NCBI RefSeq assembly: GCF_007556755.1
Contig: NZ_VJOO01000005.1
Location: 1-64,000, forward strand
Direction of reading: 5' to 3'
Source of the DNA: Tepidimonas fonticaldi
Lineage (GTDB): Bacteria; Pseudomonadota; Gammaproteobacteria; Burkholderiales; Burkholderiaceae_C
DNA length: 64,000 bases
The notes below the pieces were generated by a model. The model made no database searches. It saw only the letters and a program-made list of their open reading frames with translations, and was not told the DNA's origin. The first letter of the stretch is position 1. Every line of letters starts with the position of its first letter. This document shows positions 34,277 to 41,906 of this stretch, in pieces. Both the position numbers and the translations under genes were made by a program.

Positions 34277-35308
34277 ATGATTGAGGTACCACGGGCTGTA
34301 TCCCCTGAAGCTTGTGAATCGACTTTCAGCCCTGCGCGCGCGGCCGCAGCGCCGCTGCCAGCGCGCTGGACACCGCAGGCTGTGCTGGCGCTGTTGGAGC
34401 TGCCGCTGCCGGAGCTGCTGTTTCAGGCGCAGCAGGTGCACCGCCAGCACCACGATCCGGCTGAAATCGAGCTGGCCACGCTGCTGTCGGTCAAAACCGG
34501 CGGCTGCCCGGAAGACTGCGCCTACTGCCCGCAATCGGTGCACCATGAGACCGGCGTGAAGGCCACCAAGCTGATGTCGCCCGAGGACGTGCGGGCCGCC
34601 GTGCGTGCGGCCCGGCAGGCCGGGTCGCAGCGTTTCTGCATGGGGGCGGCGTGGCGCGCGCCGACTGACCGCGATCTGGACAAGGTCGCCGAGCTGGTGC
34701 GCGTCGTTAAGGAAGAAGGCCTGGAGGCGTGCTGCACGCTGGGCATGCTCACCGCCGAGCAGGCCCAGACGTTGGGGAAGGCGGGCCTGGACTACTACAA
34801 CCACAACCTCGACACGGCGCCGGAGTTCTACGGCGCCATCATCCACACGCGTGAGTACGAGGATCGCCTGCGCACGCTGCAGCACGTGCGCGAAGCCGGC
34901 ATCCGCGTCTGCTGCGGTGGCATCGTCGGCATGGGGGAGTCGCGGCTGCAGCGTGCCGGTTTGATCGCGCAGTTGGCCAACCTCGACCCCTACCCGGAGT
35001 CGGTGCCCATCAACCATCTGGTCAAGGTGGCCGGCACGCCGCTGGCGGACCAGCCCGACCTCGACCCGCTGGAGTTCGTTCGCACGGTGGCCGTGGCGCG
35101 CATCACGATGCCGCGGGCCAAGGTGCGGCTGTCGGCCGGCCGGCGCGACATGGACGAATCGACGCAGGTGCTGTGCTTCCTGGCCGGGGCCAACTCGATC
35201 TTCTACGGCGACAAGCTGCTGGTCACCGGCAATCCCGACGTGGAGGCCGACCGCGCGCTGCTGGCGCGGCTGGGCCTGCACACGCGAGCAGTGCCGGTGA
35301 CAGGTTGA
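34277..35308 (+). CDS. bioB: Biotin synthase BioB
   Basis: BioB is a radical-SAM enzyme that inserts sulfur into dethiobiotin. The 343-residue protein has the [4Fe-4S] motif Cys77-x3-Cys81-x2-Cys84 (CPEDCAYC), [13 protein letters not shown] context, [2Fe-2S] region cysteines ([29 protein letters not shown]), YYNHNLDT and the [15 protein letters not shown] motif with the cluster arginine. It is not a B12 enzyme, yet it sits between bluB and cbiB with spacings of 89 and 15 bases. AAGGAG lies about nine bases before the start. No other bio genes are present. Confidence 0.95.
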   Translation: MIEVPRAVSPEACESTFSPARAAAAPLPARWTPQAVLALLELPLPELLFQAQQVHRQHHDPAEIELATLLSVKTGGCPEDCAYCPQSVHHETGVKATKLMSPEDVRAAVRAARQAGSQRFCMGAAWRAPTDRDLDKVAELVRVVKEEGLEACCTLGMLTAEQAQTLGKAGLDYYNHNLDTAPEFYGAIIHTREYEDRLRTLQHVREAGIRVCCGGIVGMGESRLQRAGLIAQLANLDPYPESVPINHLVKVAGTPLADQPDLDPLEFVRTVAVARITMPRAKVRLSAGRRDMDESTQVLCFLAGANSIFYGDKLLVTGNPDVEADRALLARLGLHTRAVPVTG

Positions 35309-35323
35309 GAGGCACTCCCGGCG

Positions 35324-36307
35324 ATGGAGCAGGCAGCGCTCGCATGGCCGCCGGCGGGCGCGCTGGCGTTGGCGGTTGCGGTCGCCCTGGCGTGGGACGC
35401 GCGCTTCGGCGAGCCGCCGGCGCGGCTGCACCCGGTCGTTGCCATGGGCTGGGTGCTGGAGAGGCTGGGGCGACGCGTGGCGCCGATGCCGGGCGCGCCG
35501 GTGCCGCCGGCGCGCGTGTTTGCCGCCGGGATGCTGGCGTGGACGCTCGGGGCTGCTGGGGTGGTGGCGCTGGCGTGGGTGCCGCAGGCGTTGCTGAGCC
35601 ATGCGCCGTGGTGGGTGCAGGGGCTGGCGCTTGGGCTGCTGCTCAAGCCGCTGCTGGCCTGGCGCATGCTGCGCGAGGAGGTGGCCGCGGTCGAAGCGGC
35701 GCTGGCGCGGGGGCTCCAGCCCGGTCGCACGCAGGTGGCGCGGCTGGTCAGCCGTGACGTGCAGGCGCTGGACGAGGCCGGCGTGCGGCAGGCGGCGCTG
35801 TCCACCCTGGCGGAAAACGTCAACGACTCGGTGGTGGCGCCGCTGTTCTGGTTCGCGCTCGCGGGCCTGCCCGGCGCGGCGCTGTACCGCTGGGCCAACA
35901 CCGCCGATGCGATGTGGGGATACCGCGGCGTGCGCGGCGGGCGCGACTGGACCTTTGCCGGGCGCTGGGCCGCGCGGGCCGACGATGCGCTGTCGTGGCT
36001 GCCGGCACGGCTGACCGCTGTGCTGCTGCTGGCCGCCTCCGGCCGAAGCGTGCCGTGGCGCGCGCTGCGCGCGCAGGCGCGGCGCACGCCGTCGCCCAAC
36101 GGCGGCTGGCCGATGGGGGCGCTGGCGCTGCGGCTGGGGGTGCGGCTCACCAAGCCCGGGGTGTATGCACTCAACGAAGCCGGGCGGCTGCCGCAGCCTG
36201 CGGACACCGCGCGTGCCTTGGCATGGTGCGACCGCGCGGTGGCCGGGTGGGGCGCGCTGCTGGTGGCGGGTCTGGCGGGCGTGGCGATGCTCGGGAGGCC
36301 GTCATGA
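35324..36307 (+). CDS. cbiB: Adenosylcobinamide-phosphate synthase CbiB (CobD of P. denitrificans)
   Basis: CbiB attaches aminopropanol (phosphate) to the f side chain of adenosylcobyric acid. The 327-residue integral membrane protein has several hydrophobic segments and family motifs DARFGEPPARLHPVVAMG, LVSRDVQALDEAGVRQAALSTLAENVNDSVVAPLFW, ALYRWANTADAMWGYR, and SPNGGWPMGALALRLGVRL. The start at 35324 is 15 bases after bioB. Its stop overlaps the next gene by ATGA, coupling it to the threonine-phosphate decarboxylase that provides its substrate. Confidence 0.94.
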   Translation: MEQAALAWPPAGALALAVAVALAWDARFGEPPARLHPVVAMGWVLERLGRRVAPMPGAPVPPARVFAAGMLAWTLGAAGVVALAWVPQALLSHAPWWVQGLALGLLLKPLLAWRMLREEVAAVEAALARGLQPGRTQVARLVSRDVQALDEAGVRQAALSTLAENVNDSVVAPLFWFALAGLPGAALYRWANTADAMWGYRGVRGGRDWTFAGRWAARADDALSWLPARLTAVLLLAASGRSVPWRALRAQARRTPSPNGGWPMGALALRLGVRLTKPGVYALNEAGRLPQPADTARALAWCDRAVAGWGALLVAGLAGVAMLGRPS

Positions 36308-37404
36308 AAGAGCGGCTGGAACACTTGGCCGCCGAAGCCGGCGTGACCGAACCGGCTCCGGGGACGACGCAGTCGCCTGCGGGGTCGCCGCCGCGCACGC
36401 ACGGCGGCCCCGACGCCGACGGTGTGCCGCCGTGGGACTTTTCCACCAATGCCAATGCCTGCGGGCCGTGCCCGCAGGCCTGGGCGCGCGTGCAGGCGGC
36501 GGCGCGGCGTCACTACCCTGACCCCGCGTACGCGGAGCTGCGCCGTCGGCTGGCCGATTGGCACGGCGTGGCGCCGCACCGAGTGCTGCTGGCCGCCAGC
36601 GGCAGCGAGTGGATCCTGCGCTTCGCCGCCTGGTGCGCGCGGCGTGGGTACGGTCCCCTCTGGTGGCCGGTGCCCGGCTACGGCGACTACGCGCACGCCG
36701 CCCGGGTCTGGGGTCTGGCGCACGCGTCTGGCCCGGCGCTGGCGTGCGCCGGCTGGCTGTGCGACCCCGGCAGCCCGCTCGGCCAGCCGGAGGATGCCGC
36801 CGCGGCCCAGGCCCTGCTGGCCGCCGGGGCGCCGGTGACGCTGGACCTGGCCTACGCACCGCTGCGGCTGCAGGGCGAGCCGGCGCTGACCGAGCGGCAG
36901 CGCGCGCGCTGCTGGCAGCTTTACAGCCCCAACAAGGCGCTGGGCCTGACCGGCGTGCGCGCGGCCTACGTGATCGCGCCGGAGGACGCCGGGCCGGGCG
37001 AGCTCGCCGAGCTGCAGGCGCTGGCGCCGTCGTGGCCGATCGGGGCGGACGGCGTGGCGCTGCTGGCCGCCTGGATCGAGCCTTCGACGCAGCGCTGGTT
37101 GCAGGCGACCCTGGGGACGCTGGCGCAGTGGAAGGCGGCGCTCGTGCAGACGCTGCAGGCGCGCGGCTGGGAAGTCGCTGCAAGTGTCACGCCCTTCGCC
37201 TGCGCCCGCCCGCCGCAGCCGCTCGACGCGGCGGCGCTGCGCGCGCGCGGCGTCAAGCTGCGCGATGCGGCGTCGTTCGGCCTGCCGGGCTGGTGGCGCC
37301 TGTCGGCACAGCCGCCGCAGGCGCTGCAGGCGCTCGCGGAAGCGCTGGACGCGCCTGCGCTGGCGGGCGCCCCCGCAGCAGCCCGGCGGAGGGCGCCGCG
37401 ATGA
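36304..37404 (+). CDS. cobD: L-threonine-O-3-phosphate decarboxylase-like PLP enzyme (CobC of P. denitrificans)
   Basis: This aspartate-aminotransferase-fold enzyme makes (R)-1-amino-2-propanol phosphate from threonine phosphate for the CbiB step. The 366-residue protein has the FSTNANACGPCPQAW opening (family: FSTNxNPxGP), HYPDPAYAELRRRLA, and the PLP lysine K211 in YSPNKALGLTGVRAAY. The N-terminal 40 residues before WDFSTN are an extra, low-complexity stretch. A final Ala/Arg-rich tail is also variable. It is coupled to cbiB and cobQ by ATGA-type overlaps. Confidence 0.9.
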   Translation: MKERLEHLAAEAGVTEPAPGTTQSPAGSPPRTHGGPDADGVPPWDFSTNANACGPCPQAWARVQAAARRHYPDPAYAELRRRLADWHGVAPHRVLLAASGSEWILRFAAWCARRGYGPLWWPVPGYGDYAHAARVWGLAHASGPALACAGWLCDPGSPLGQPEDAAAAQALLAAGAPVTLDLAYAPLRLQGEPALTERQRARCWQLYSPNKALGLTGVRAAYVIAPEDAGPGELAELQALAPSWPIGADGVALLAAWIEPSTQRWLQATLGTLAQWKAALVQTLQARGWEVAASVTPFACARPPQPLDAAALRARGVKLRDAASFGLPGWWRLSAQPPQALQALAEALDAPALAGAPAAARRRAPR

Positions 37405-38870
37405 CCGCGCGCTGCCTGATGGTCTGGGGCACCAGCAGCGGCGCCGGCAAGAGCTGGCTTGCCACTGCGCTGTGCCGCTGGTATGCGCGCCAGGGTCTGC
37501 GCGTGGCGCCGTTCAAGGCGCAGAACATGAGCAACAACGCGCGCGTCGTCGCCACACCCGAGGGTGGGGAGGGCGAGATCGGCGCCGCGCAGTATTTCCA
37601 GGCACTGGCCGCCGGCGTCGAGCCCGACGTGCGGATGAACCCGCTGCTGCTCAAGCCCGAGGCCGACACGCGCAGCCAGGTGGTGCTTCTGGGTCGCGTC
37701 GATGCCGAGCTGACCGCCCTGCGGTGGCGCGAGCGCTCCCCGCGCGTCTGGCCGGTGGTGCGGCAGGCGCTGGACGAGTTGCGTGCGGAGCACGACCTGA
37801 TCGTGATGGAGGGTGCCGGCTCCCCGGCGGAGATCAACCTGCAGGACACCGACATCGTCAACCTCGCGCCGGTGCGCCACGCGCAGGCGCGCGCGCTGCT
37901 GATCGCCGACATCGACCGCGGCGGGGCGTTCGCGCACCTCTACGGCACCTGGGCGCTGCTGCCGGCGGACCTGCGCGACGCGCTGCGCGGCTTCGTGCTG
38001 AACAAGTTCCGCGGCGACGCGGCGCTGCTGGCCCCGGCGCCGCAGCGCTTGCAGGCGCTCACCGGCGTGCCCACCGTGGCCACGTTGCCGCTGCGCTGGG
38101 GCCACGGCCTGCCGGAGGAAGACGGCGTGTTCGACGACCGCGCGACGCGGGGGGGCGGGCCGGTGCGTAGCACGGTGGCGGTGGTGGCCTACCCGCGCAT
38201 CAGCAACCTGGACGAATTCCAGCCGCTGAAGAACGCCGCCGGCGTGCGGCTGGTGTGGGCGCGCACCCCAGCCGATTGCGCCGGGGCGGACTGGATCATC
38301 CTGCCCGGCTCCAAGGCGACGGCGGCGGACTTGGCCTGGCTGCGCGCGCAGGGGCTGGATGCCGCGATCGCCGCGCACGCCGCGCGCGGCGGGGCGGTGC
38401 TGGGCATCTGCGGGGGGCTGCAGATGCTGGGCGAGGCGCTCGTGGACCCGCATGGTGTCGATGGCAACGCGCCGGGCCTTGGGCTGCTGCCGCTGGTGAC
38501 GGAATTCGAGCGCGCCAAGACCGTGCGCCGCACCACGGCGACCTTCGGGGCCGTGCCCGCGGGGGCCTGGGCGGCACTGGCGGGCGTGACGGTGCGCGGC
38601 TACGAAATCCACCACGGCCGCACCGTGCCGCATCCGGCGCTGGTGGCGCGCGGGGAGATCGCGCACGAGGTGCTGCCGGGGCTGGCGTGGTGCAACGCCG
38701 CCGGCAACGTGCTGGGCCTGTACCTGCACGGCCTGTTCGAGGACGAGGCCGCGCTGCGCGCGCTGCTCGGCGCGCGCGCCCGGCCGCTGGCCGACGTGTT
38801 CGACGACCTCGCCGGCCTGGTCGAGGCGCACTTCGCCCCCGGCGTGCTGGCCGCGCTGGCCGGCCCATGA
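37401..38870 (+). CDS. cobQ: Adenosylcobyric acid synthase CobQ
   Basis: CobQ (CbiP) amidates side chains b, d, e and g using glutamine and ATP. The 489-residue protein has an N-terminal ATPase domain with P-loop GTSSGAGKSW (10-19), PFKAQNMSNNARV, MEGAGSPAEINL and ADIDRGGAFAHLYGT. The C-terminal glutaminase-like domain has nucleophile Cys337 in GICGGLQMLGE, GYEIHHG and the LYLHGLFED histidine motif. It is coupled to the upstream decarboxylase gene. Length and all motifs are normal. Confidence 0.96.
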   Translation: MTARCLMVWGTSSGAGKSWLATALCRWYARQGLRVAPFKAQNMSNNARVVATPEGGEGEIGAAQYFQALAAGVEPDVRMNPLLLKPEADTRSQVVLLGRVDAELTALRWRERSPRVWPVVRQALDELRAEHDLIVMEGAGSPAEINLQDTDIVNLAPVRHAQARALLIADIDRGGAFAHLYGTWALLPADLRDALRGFVLNKFRGDAALLAPAPQRLQALTGVPTVATLPLRWGHGLPEEDGVFDDRATRGGGPVRSTVAVVAYPRISNLDEFQPLKNAAGVRLVWARTPADCAGADWIILPGSKATAADLAWLRAQGLDAAIAAHAARGGAVLGICGGLQMLGEALVDPHGVDGNAPGLGLLPLVTEFERAKTVRRTTATFGAVPAGAWAALAGVTVRGYEIHHGRTVPHPALVARGEIAHEVLPGLAWCNAAGNVLGLYLHGLFEDEAALRALLGARARPLADVFDDLAGLVEAHFAPGVLAALAGP

Positions 38871-38940
38871 CGGCCCACCCCATTCCTTGGCGATCGCCGA
38901 TATCCCTTTCCTTTCCCCGTTGCACGAGGAGACCACTGCG

Positions 38941-40011
38941 ATGACACCGACCACAAACGACCTGCCCGTGGTGGCGGATCTGCACGACGAGGCGCTGGCC
39001 GCGCGCCTGCAGGCGCTGCTGGACGACAAGACCAAGCCGCTCGGGTCGCTCGGCCGGCTGGAGGCGCTGGCGCAGCGGCTCGGCCTGATCCTTGGCACCG
39101 AGGCCCCGGCGCTGCGCGCGCCGCAACTGGTGGTCTTTGCTGCCGACCACGGGCTGGCTGCGCACGGCGTGTCGGCCTACCCGAGCGACGTCACCTGGCA
39201 GATGGTGGAAAACTTTCTCGCCGGCGGCGCGGCGGTCAGCGTGCTGGCGCGCCAGCACGGCCTGGCGCTGACGGTGGTCGACTGCGGCGTGCGCCATGCC
39301 TTCGCGCCGCGGGCGGGCCTGGTGGACGCGAAGGTCGCCTGGGGCACGGCGGACGCGCTGCAGCAGCCCGCGATGACCGACGCGCAATGCGCGCAGGCGC
39401 TGCAGCACGGTATCGACCTCGTGCGCCGCCTGCCCGGCAACGTGCTGCTGCTGGGCGAGATGGGCATCGGCAACACCTCCGCCGCGGCGCTGCTGATGAG
39501 CCGCCTGACGGGGCTGGACATTGCGGACTGCACCGGCGCCGGAACCGGGCTGGACGCCGCCGGTGTGCAGCGCAAGATCGACGTGCTGCGCCGGGTGCTC
39601 GCGCGCCACGCGCAGGCCACCGAGCCGCTGCCGGCGCTGGCGGCGCTGGGCGGCTTCGAAATCGCCGCGATGACCGGCGCCATCCTGCGGGCCGCCGCCG
39701 AGCGCCGCGTCATCGTCGTGGACGGCTTCATCACCACCGCCGCGGTGCTGGTGGCGGCGCGGCTGCGTCCGCACGTCTTGCAGCGCTGCGTGTTCGCGCA
39801 TCGCTCCGGCGAGCGCGGCCACGCGCTGCTGCTGGCGTATCTGAAGGCGGAGCCGCTGCTGGACCTCGGCCTGCGGCTGGGGGAGGGGTCGGGTGCCGCG
39901 CTCGCGTGGCCGCTGCTGGTGTCGGCCTGCGCCATCCTGCGCGAGATGGCCAGTTTCGGCGCCGCCGGCGTGGCGCGGGCCGCGCCGGATCCGGCGCCCA
40001 CCACCCCCTGA
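38941..40011 (+). CDS. cobT: Nicotinate-nucleotide:dimethylbenzimidazole phosphoribosyltransferase
   Basis: CobT (CobU of P. denitrificans) makes alpha-ribazole phosphate from dimethylbenzimidazole and nicotinate mononucleotide. The 356-residue protein has KTKPLGSLGRLEALA, VVFAADHGLAAHGVSAYPSDVTWQMVENFLAGGAAVSVLA, GEMGIGNTSAAALL, and the C-terminal LGLRLGEGSGAALAWPLL region holding the catalytic glutamate. GAGGAG (38929-38934) lies six bases before the ATG at 38941; an in-frame start at 38887 is rejected. A 70-base gap separates it from cobQ. Confidence 0.96.
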   Translation: MTPTTNDLPVVADLHDEALAARLQALLDDKTKPLGSLGRLEALAQRLGLILGTEAPALRAPQLVVFAADHGLAAHGVSAYPSDVTWQMVENFLAGGAAVSVLARQHGLALTVVDCGVRHAFAPRAGLVDAKVAWGTADALQQPAMTDAQCAQALQHGIDLVRRLPGNVLLLGEMGIGNTSAAALLMSRLTGLDIADCTGAGTGLDAAGVQRKIDVLRRVLARHAQATEPLPALAALGGFEIAAMTGAILRAAAERRVIVVDGFITTAAVLVAARLRPHVLQRCVFAHRSGERGHALLLAYLKAEPLLDLGLRLGEGSGAALAWPLLVSACAILREMASFGAAGVARAAPDPAPTTP

Positions 40012-40029
40012 CACGCCCGGAGGAGCCGC

Positions 40030-40893
40030 ATGGCGGAACCGCAGACGCCTCCACGCCCCCTGGCCGCTCTGGCCACCGGCGTGCGGCATTTTTTGCTGGC
40101 GCTGCAGTTTTTTACGCGCATTCCCATCACGGGGCGGCTGGCGGCGTGGGTCGGTTATTCGCCGGCGATGCTGCGCGCCAGTGCGGCGCATTTTCCGGGG
40201 GTGGGGTGGCTGGTCGGCGGGGCTAGCGCCTTGGTGTGTGCCGCGGCCCTGTGGCTGCTGCCCGCCCAGCCCGCGTCGGCATGGGTGGCGGCGGCCCTGG
40301 CCACGGCCGCGAGCGTCGCTCTGACGGGCGCCTTTCACGAGGACGGGTTGGCCGACACCGCCGATGCCCTGGGCGGCGTGGTCGAGCGCGAGCGGGCGCT
40401 GGACATCATGAAGGACTCGCGCATCGGCAGCTACGCGGCGGTGGCGCTGGTGCTGGCCCTGCTGACCAAAGTGGGGTTGCTGGCGCTGCTGGCCCAGCAC
40501 GGCACCGCGCTGGCGGCCGCTGGGCTGTTCGCCGCCCATGTCACGTCGCGGCTGGCCCCGCTGTGGATCATCCGCACCCTGCCGCATGTGGGGGATACGC
40601 CGCGTTCCAAATCCAAGCCGCTGGCGGATGCGATCGGTGTGTCCGCCGGGATCGTGGGGTTGGGCTGGTGGGCGGCTGCGATGGCGCTGGTGACGGGGCT
40701 GTTGCCGTCCGCGCCGTGGGGCGCGGCGGTCGCGGCAGCCGGGGGGATGTTGGTGGCCATGCGCCGCTGGCTGCGGCGACGCCTGCAGGGCTTTACCGGG
40801 GACACGCTGGGCGCCACCCAGCAGATGACGGAGCTGGCCTTTTATCTGGGGCTGGCGGTCGGGCTGGGCTTGCAGGCCCGGGGGTGGGGCTGA
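40030..40893 (+). CDS. cobS: Adenosylcobinamide-GDP ribazoletransferase (cobalamin synthase)
   Basis: CobS (CobV) joins AdoCbi-GDP to alpha-ribazole (phosphate), the last or next-to-last step, in the inner membrane. The 287-residue polytopic protein has LALQFFTRIPI near the N-terminus, the Mg2+/diphosphate-binding GAFHEDGLADTADALGG motif, and IMKDSRIGSYAAVAL, all diagnostic. GGAGGAG lies four to five bases upstream of the start. The 4-base gap to the phosphatase gene suggests co-translation. Confidence 0.95.
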   Translation: MAEPQTPPRPLAALATGVRHFLLALQFFTRIPITGRLAAWVGYSPAMLRASAAHFPGVGWLVGGASALVCAAALWLLPAQPASAWVAAALATAASVALTGAFHEDGLADTADALGGVVERERALDIMKDSRIGSYAAVALVLALLTKVGLLALLAQHGTALAAAGLFAAHVTSRLAPLWIIRTLPHVGDTPRSKSKPLADAIGVSAGIVGLGWWAAAMALVTGLLPSAPWGAAVAAAGGMLVAMRRWLRRRLQGFTGDTLGATQQMTELAFYLGLAVGLGLQARGWG

Positions 40894-40897
40894 GGCC

Positions 40898-41485
40898 GTG
40901 CGCTTGTGGCTCGTTCGCCATGCCGCCACCGCGTTGCCGACGGGCGTTTGCTACGGCGCGAGCGACATTCCCGCCGATCCGGTGGCCACGGTGGAGGCGG
41001 CCCGGCGGCTGGACGCCGTGCTGCCGGCGCGTTTTGGCTGGCGCGTCTCGTCGCTGATTCGGGCGCGCCAGCTTGCCCAAGCGCTGCAGGCGCGACGCCC
41101 CGGTCTCGCGGCACCCGTCGTGGACCCCAACCTGGGCGAACTGGATTTCGGCGCGTGGGAGCGCCTCCTCTGGGACGACGTGCCGCGCGCCGAACTCGAC
41201 GCCTGGGCGGCGGACTTTACCGACTACCGCCCCGGCGGTGGCGAGTCCGTGCGGATGCTGTTGCGCCGCGTGCGGCACGCCCTGCGCACCGCGATGGCGG
41301 ACGGTGTGGACGACCAGGTCTGGATTACCCACGCGGGGGTGATCCGCGCCGTCCGATACACCCTGCAATGGGGAAGCGCCGCCGTGCCCCCGGACGCCGG
41401 GCATTGGCCGCGCAAGGCCCCGGCCCCTGGGCAATGGGTCTGCGTGGCGCTTCCGGATACCCGCGAAGGTTGGGATTTACCCTAG
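40898..41485 (+). CDS. cobC: Alpha-ribazole-5'-phosphate phosphatase-like histidine phosphatase
   Basis: This 195-residue protein of the phosphoglycerate-mutase superfamily probably removes the 5' phosphate from alpha-ribazole phosphate or cobalamin phosphate. The catalytic RHA motif is LVRHAATALPTGVCYG with His8, and the second histidine lies in VWITHAGVIRAVRY; LGELDFGAWE is typical of CobC phosphatases. The start is GTG at 40898, four bases after the cobS stop. It is the last gene of the B12 locus. The substrate is inferred from position. Confidence 0.86.
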   Translation: MRLWLVRHAATALPTGVCYGASDIPADPVATVEAARRLDAVLPARFGWRVSSLIRARQLAQALQARRPGLAAPVVDPNLGELDFGAWERLLWDDVPRAELDAWAADFTDYRPGGGESVRMLLRRVRHALRTAMADGVDDQVWITHAGVIRAVRYTLQWGSAAVPPDAGHWPRKAPAPGQWVCVALPDTREGWDLP

Positions 41486-41629
41486 TTTTGGCCATCTTCC
41501 TCGGAATTATCAGGCCGCTGTAAGCATTCCTCCAGATATTGCGCCCAGCAACATTGCGCAAACCCGAGCGATGTTCCGGCCGGCGGCGTCCACCGCCAAT
41601 TCCTACATGTGTATCCGAGGAGATCCATC

Positions 41630-41890
41630 ATGTCCCTTGACAGCAACGCCCGGGCCTATTGGTCCGCGACGCTGGGCCTGTTGACCAAGGTCTTGGTCAT
41701 TTGGTTCCTGGTGTCCTACGGGGCAGGCATCCTGTTTGCCGATGCCATCAACGGCATCAAGCTCGGCGGCTATCCGCTGGGCTTCTGGTTCGCGCAACAG
41801 GGGTCCATCTACATCTTCATCGCGCTGATCTTCTGGTACGCGAAGAAGATGGGCGACATCGACCGCAAGTTCGGCATGGCCGAAGACTGA
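41630..41890 (+). CDS. DUF4212 sodium:solute symporter small subunit
   Basis: This 86-residue membrane protein has two hydrophobic helices (about 13-35 and 51-70). The sequence AYWSATLGLLTKVLVIWFLVSYGAGILFAD and the GGYPLGFWFAQQGSIYIFI segment match the putative small subunit that accompanies VC_2705-type symporters (TIGR03647/DUF4212). GAGGAG about nine bases upstream fixes the start at 41630 over one 21 bases earlier. It is 16 bases from the symporter gene, so both are surely co-translated. Confidence 0.88.
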   Translation: MSLDSNARAYWSATLGLLTKVLVIWFLVSYGAGILFADAINGIKLGGYPLGFWFAQQGSIYIFIALIFWYAKKMGDIDRKFGMAED

Positions 41891-41906
41891 TCCGAAGGAA
41901 CGCACC

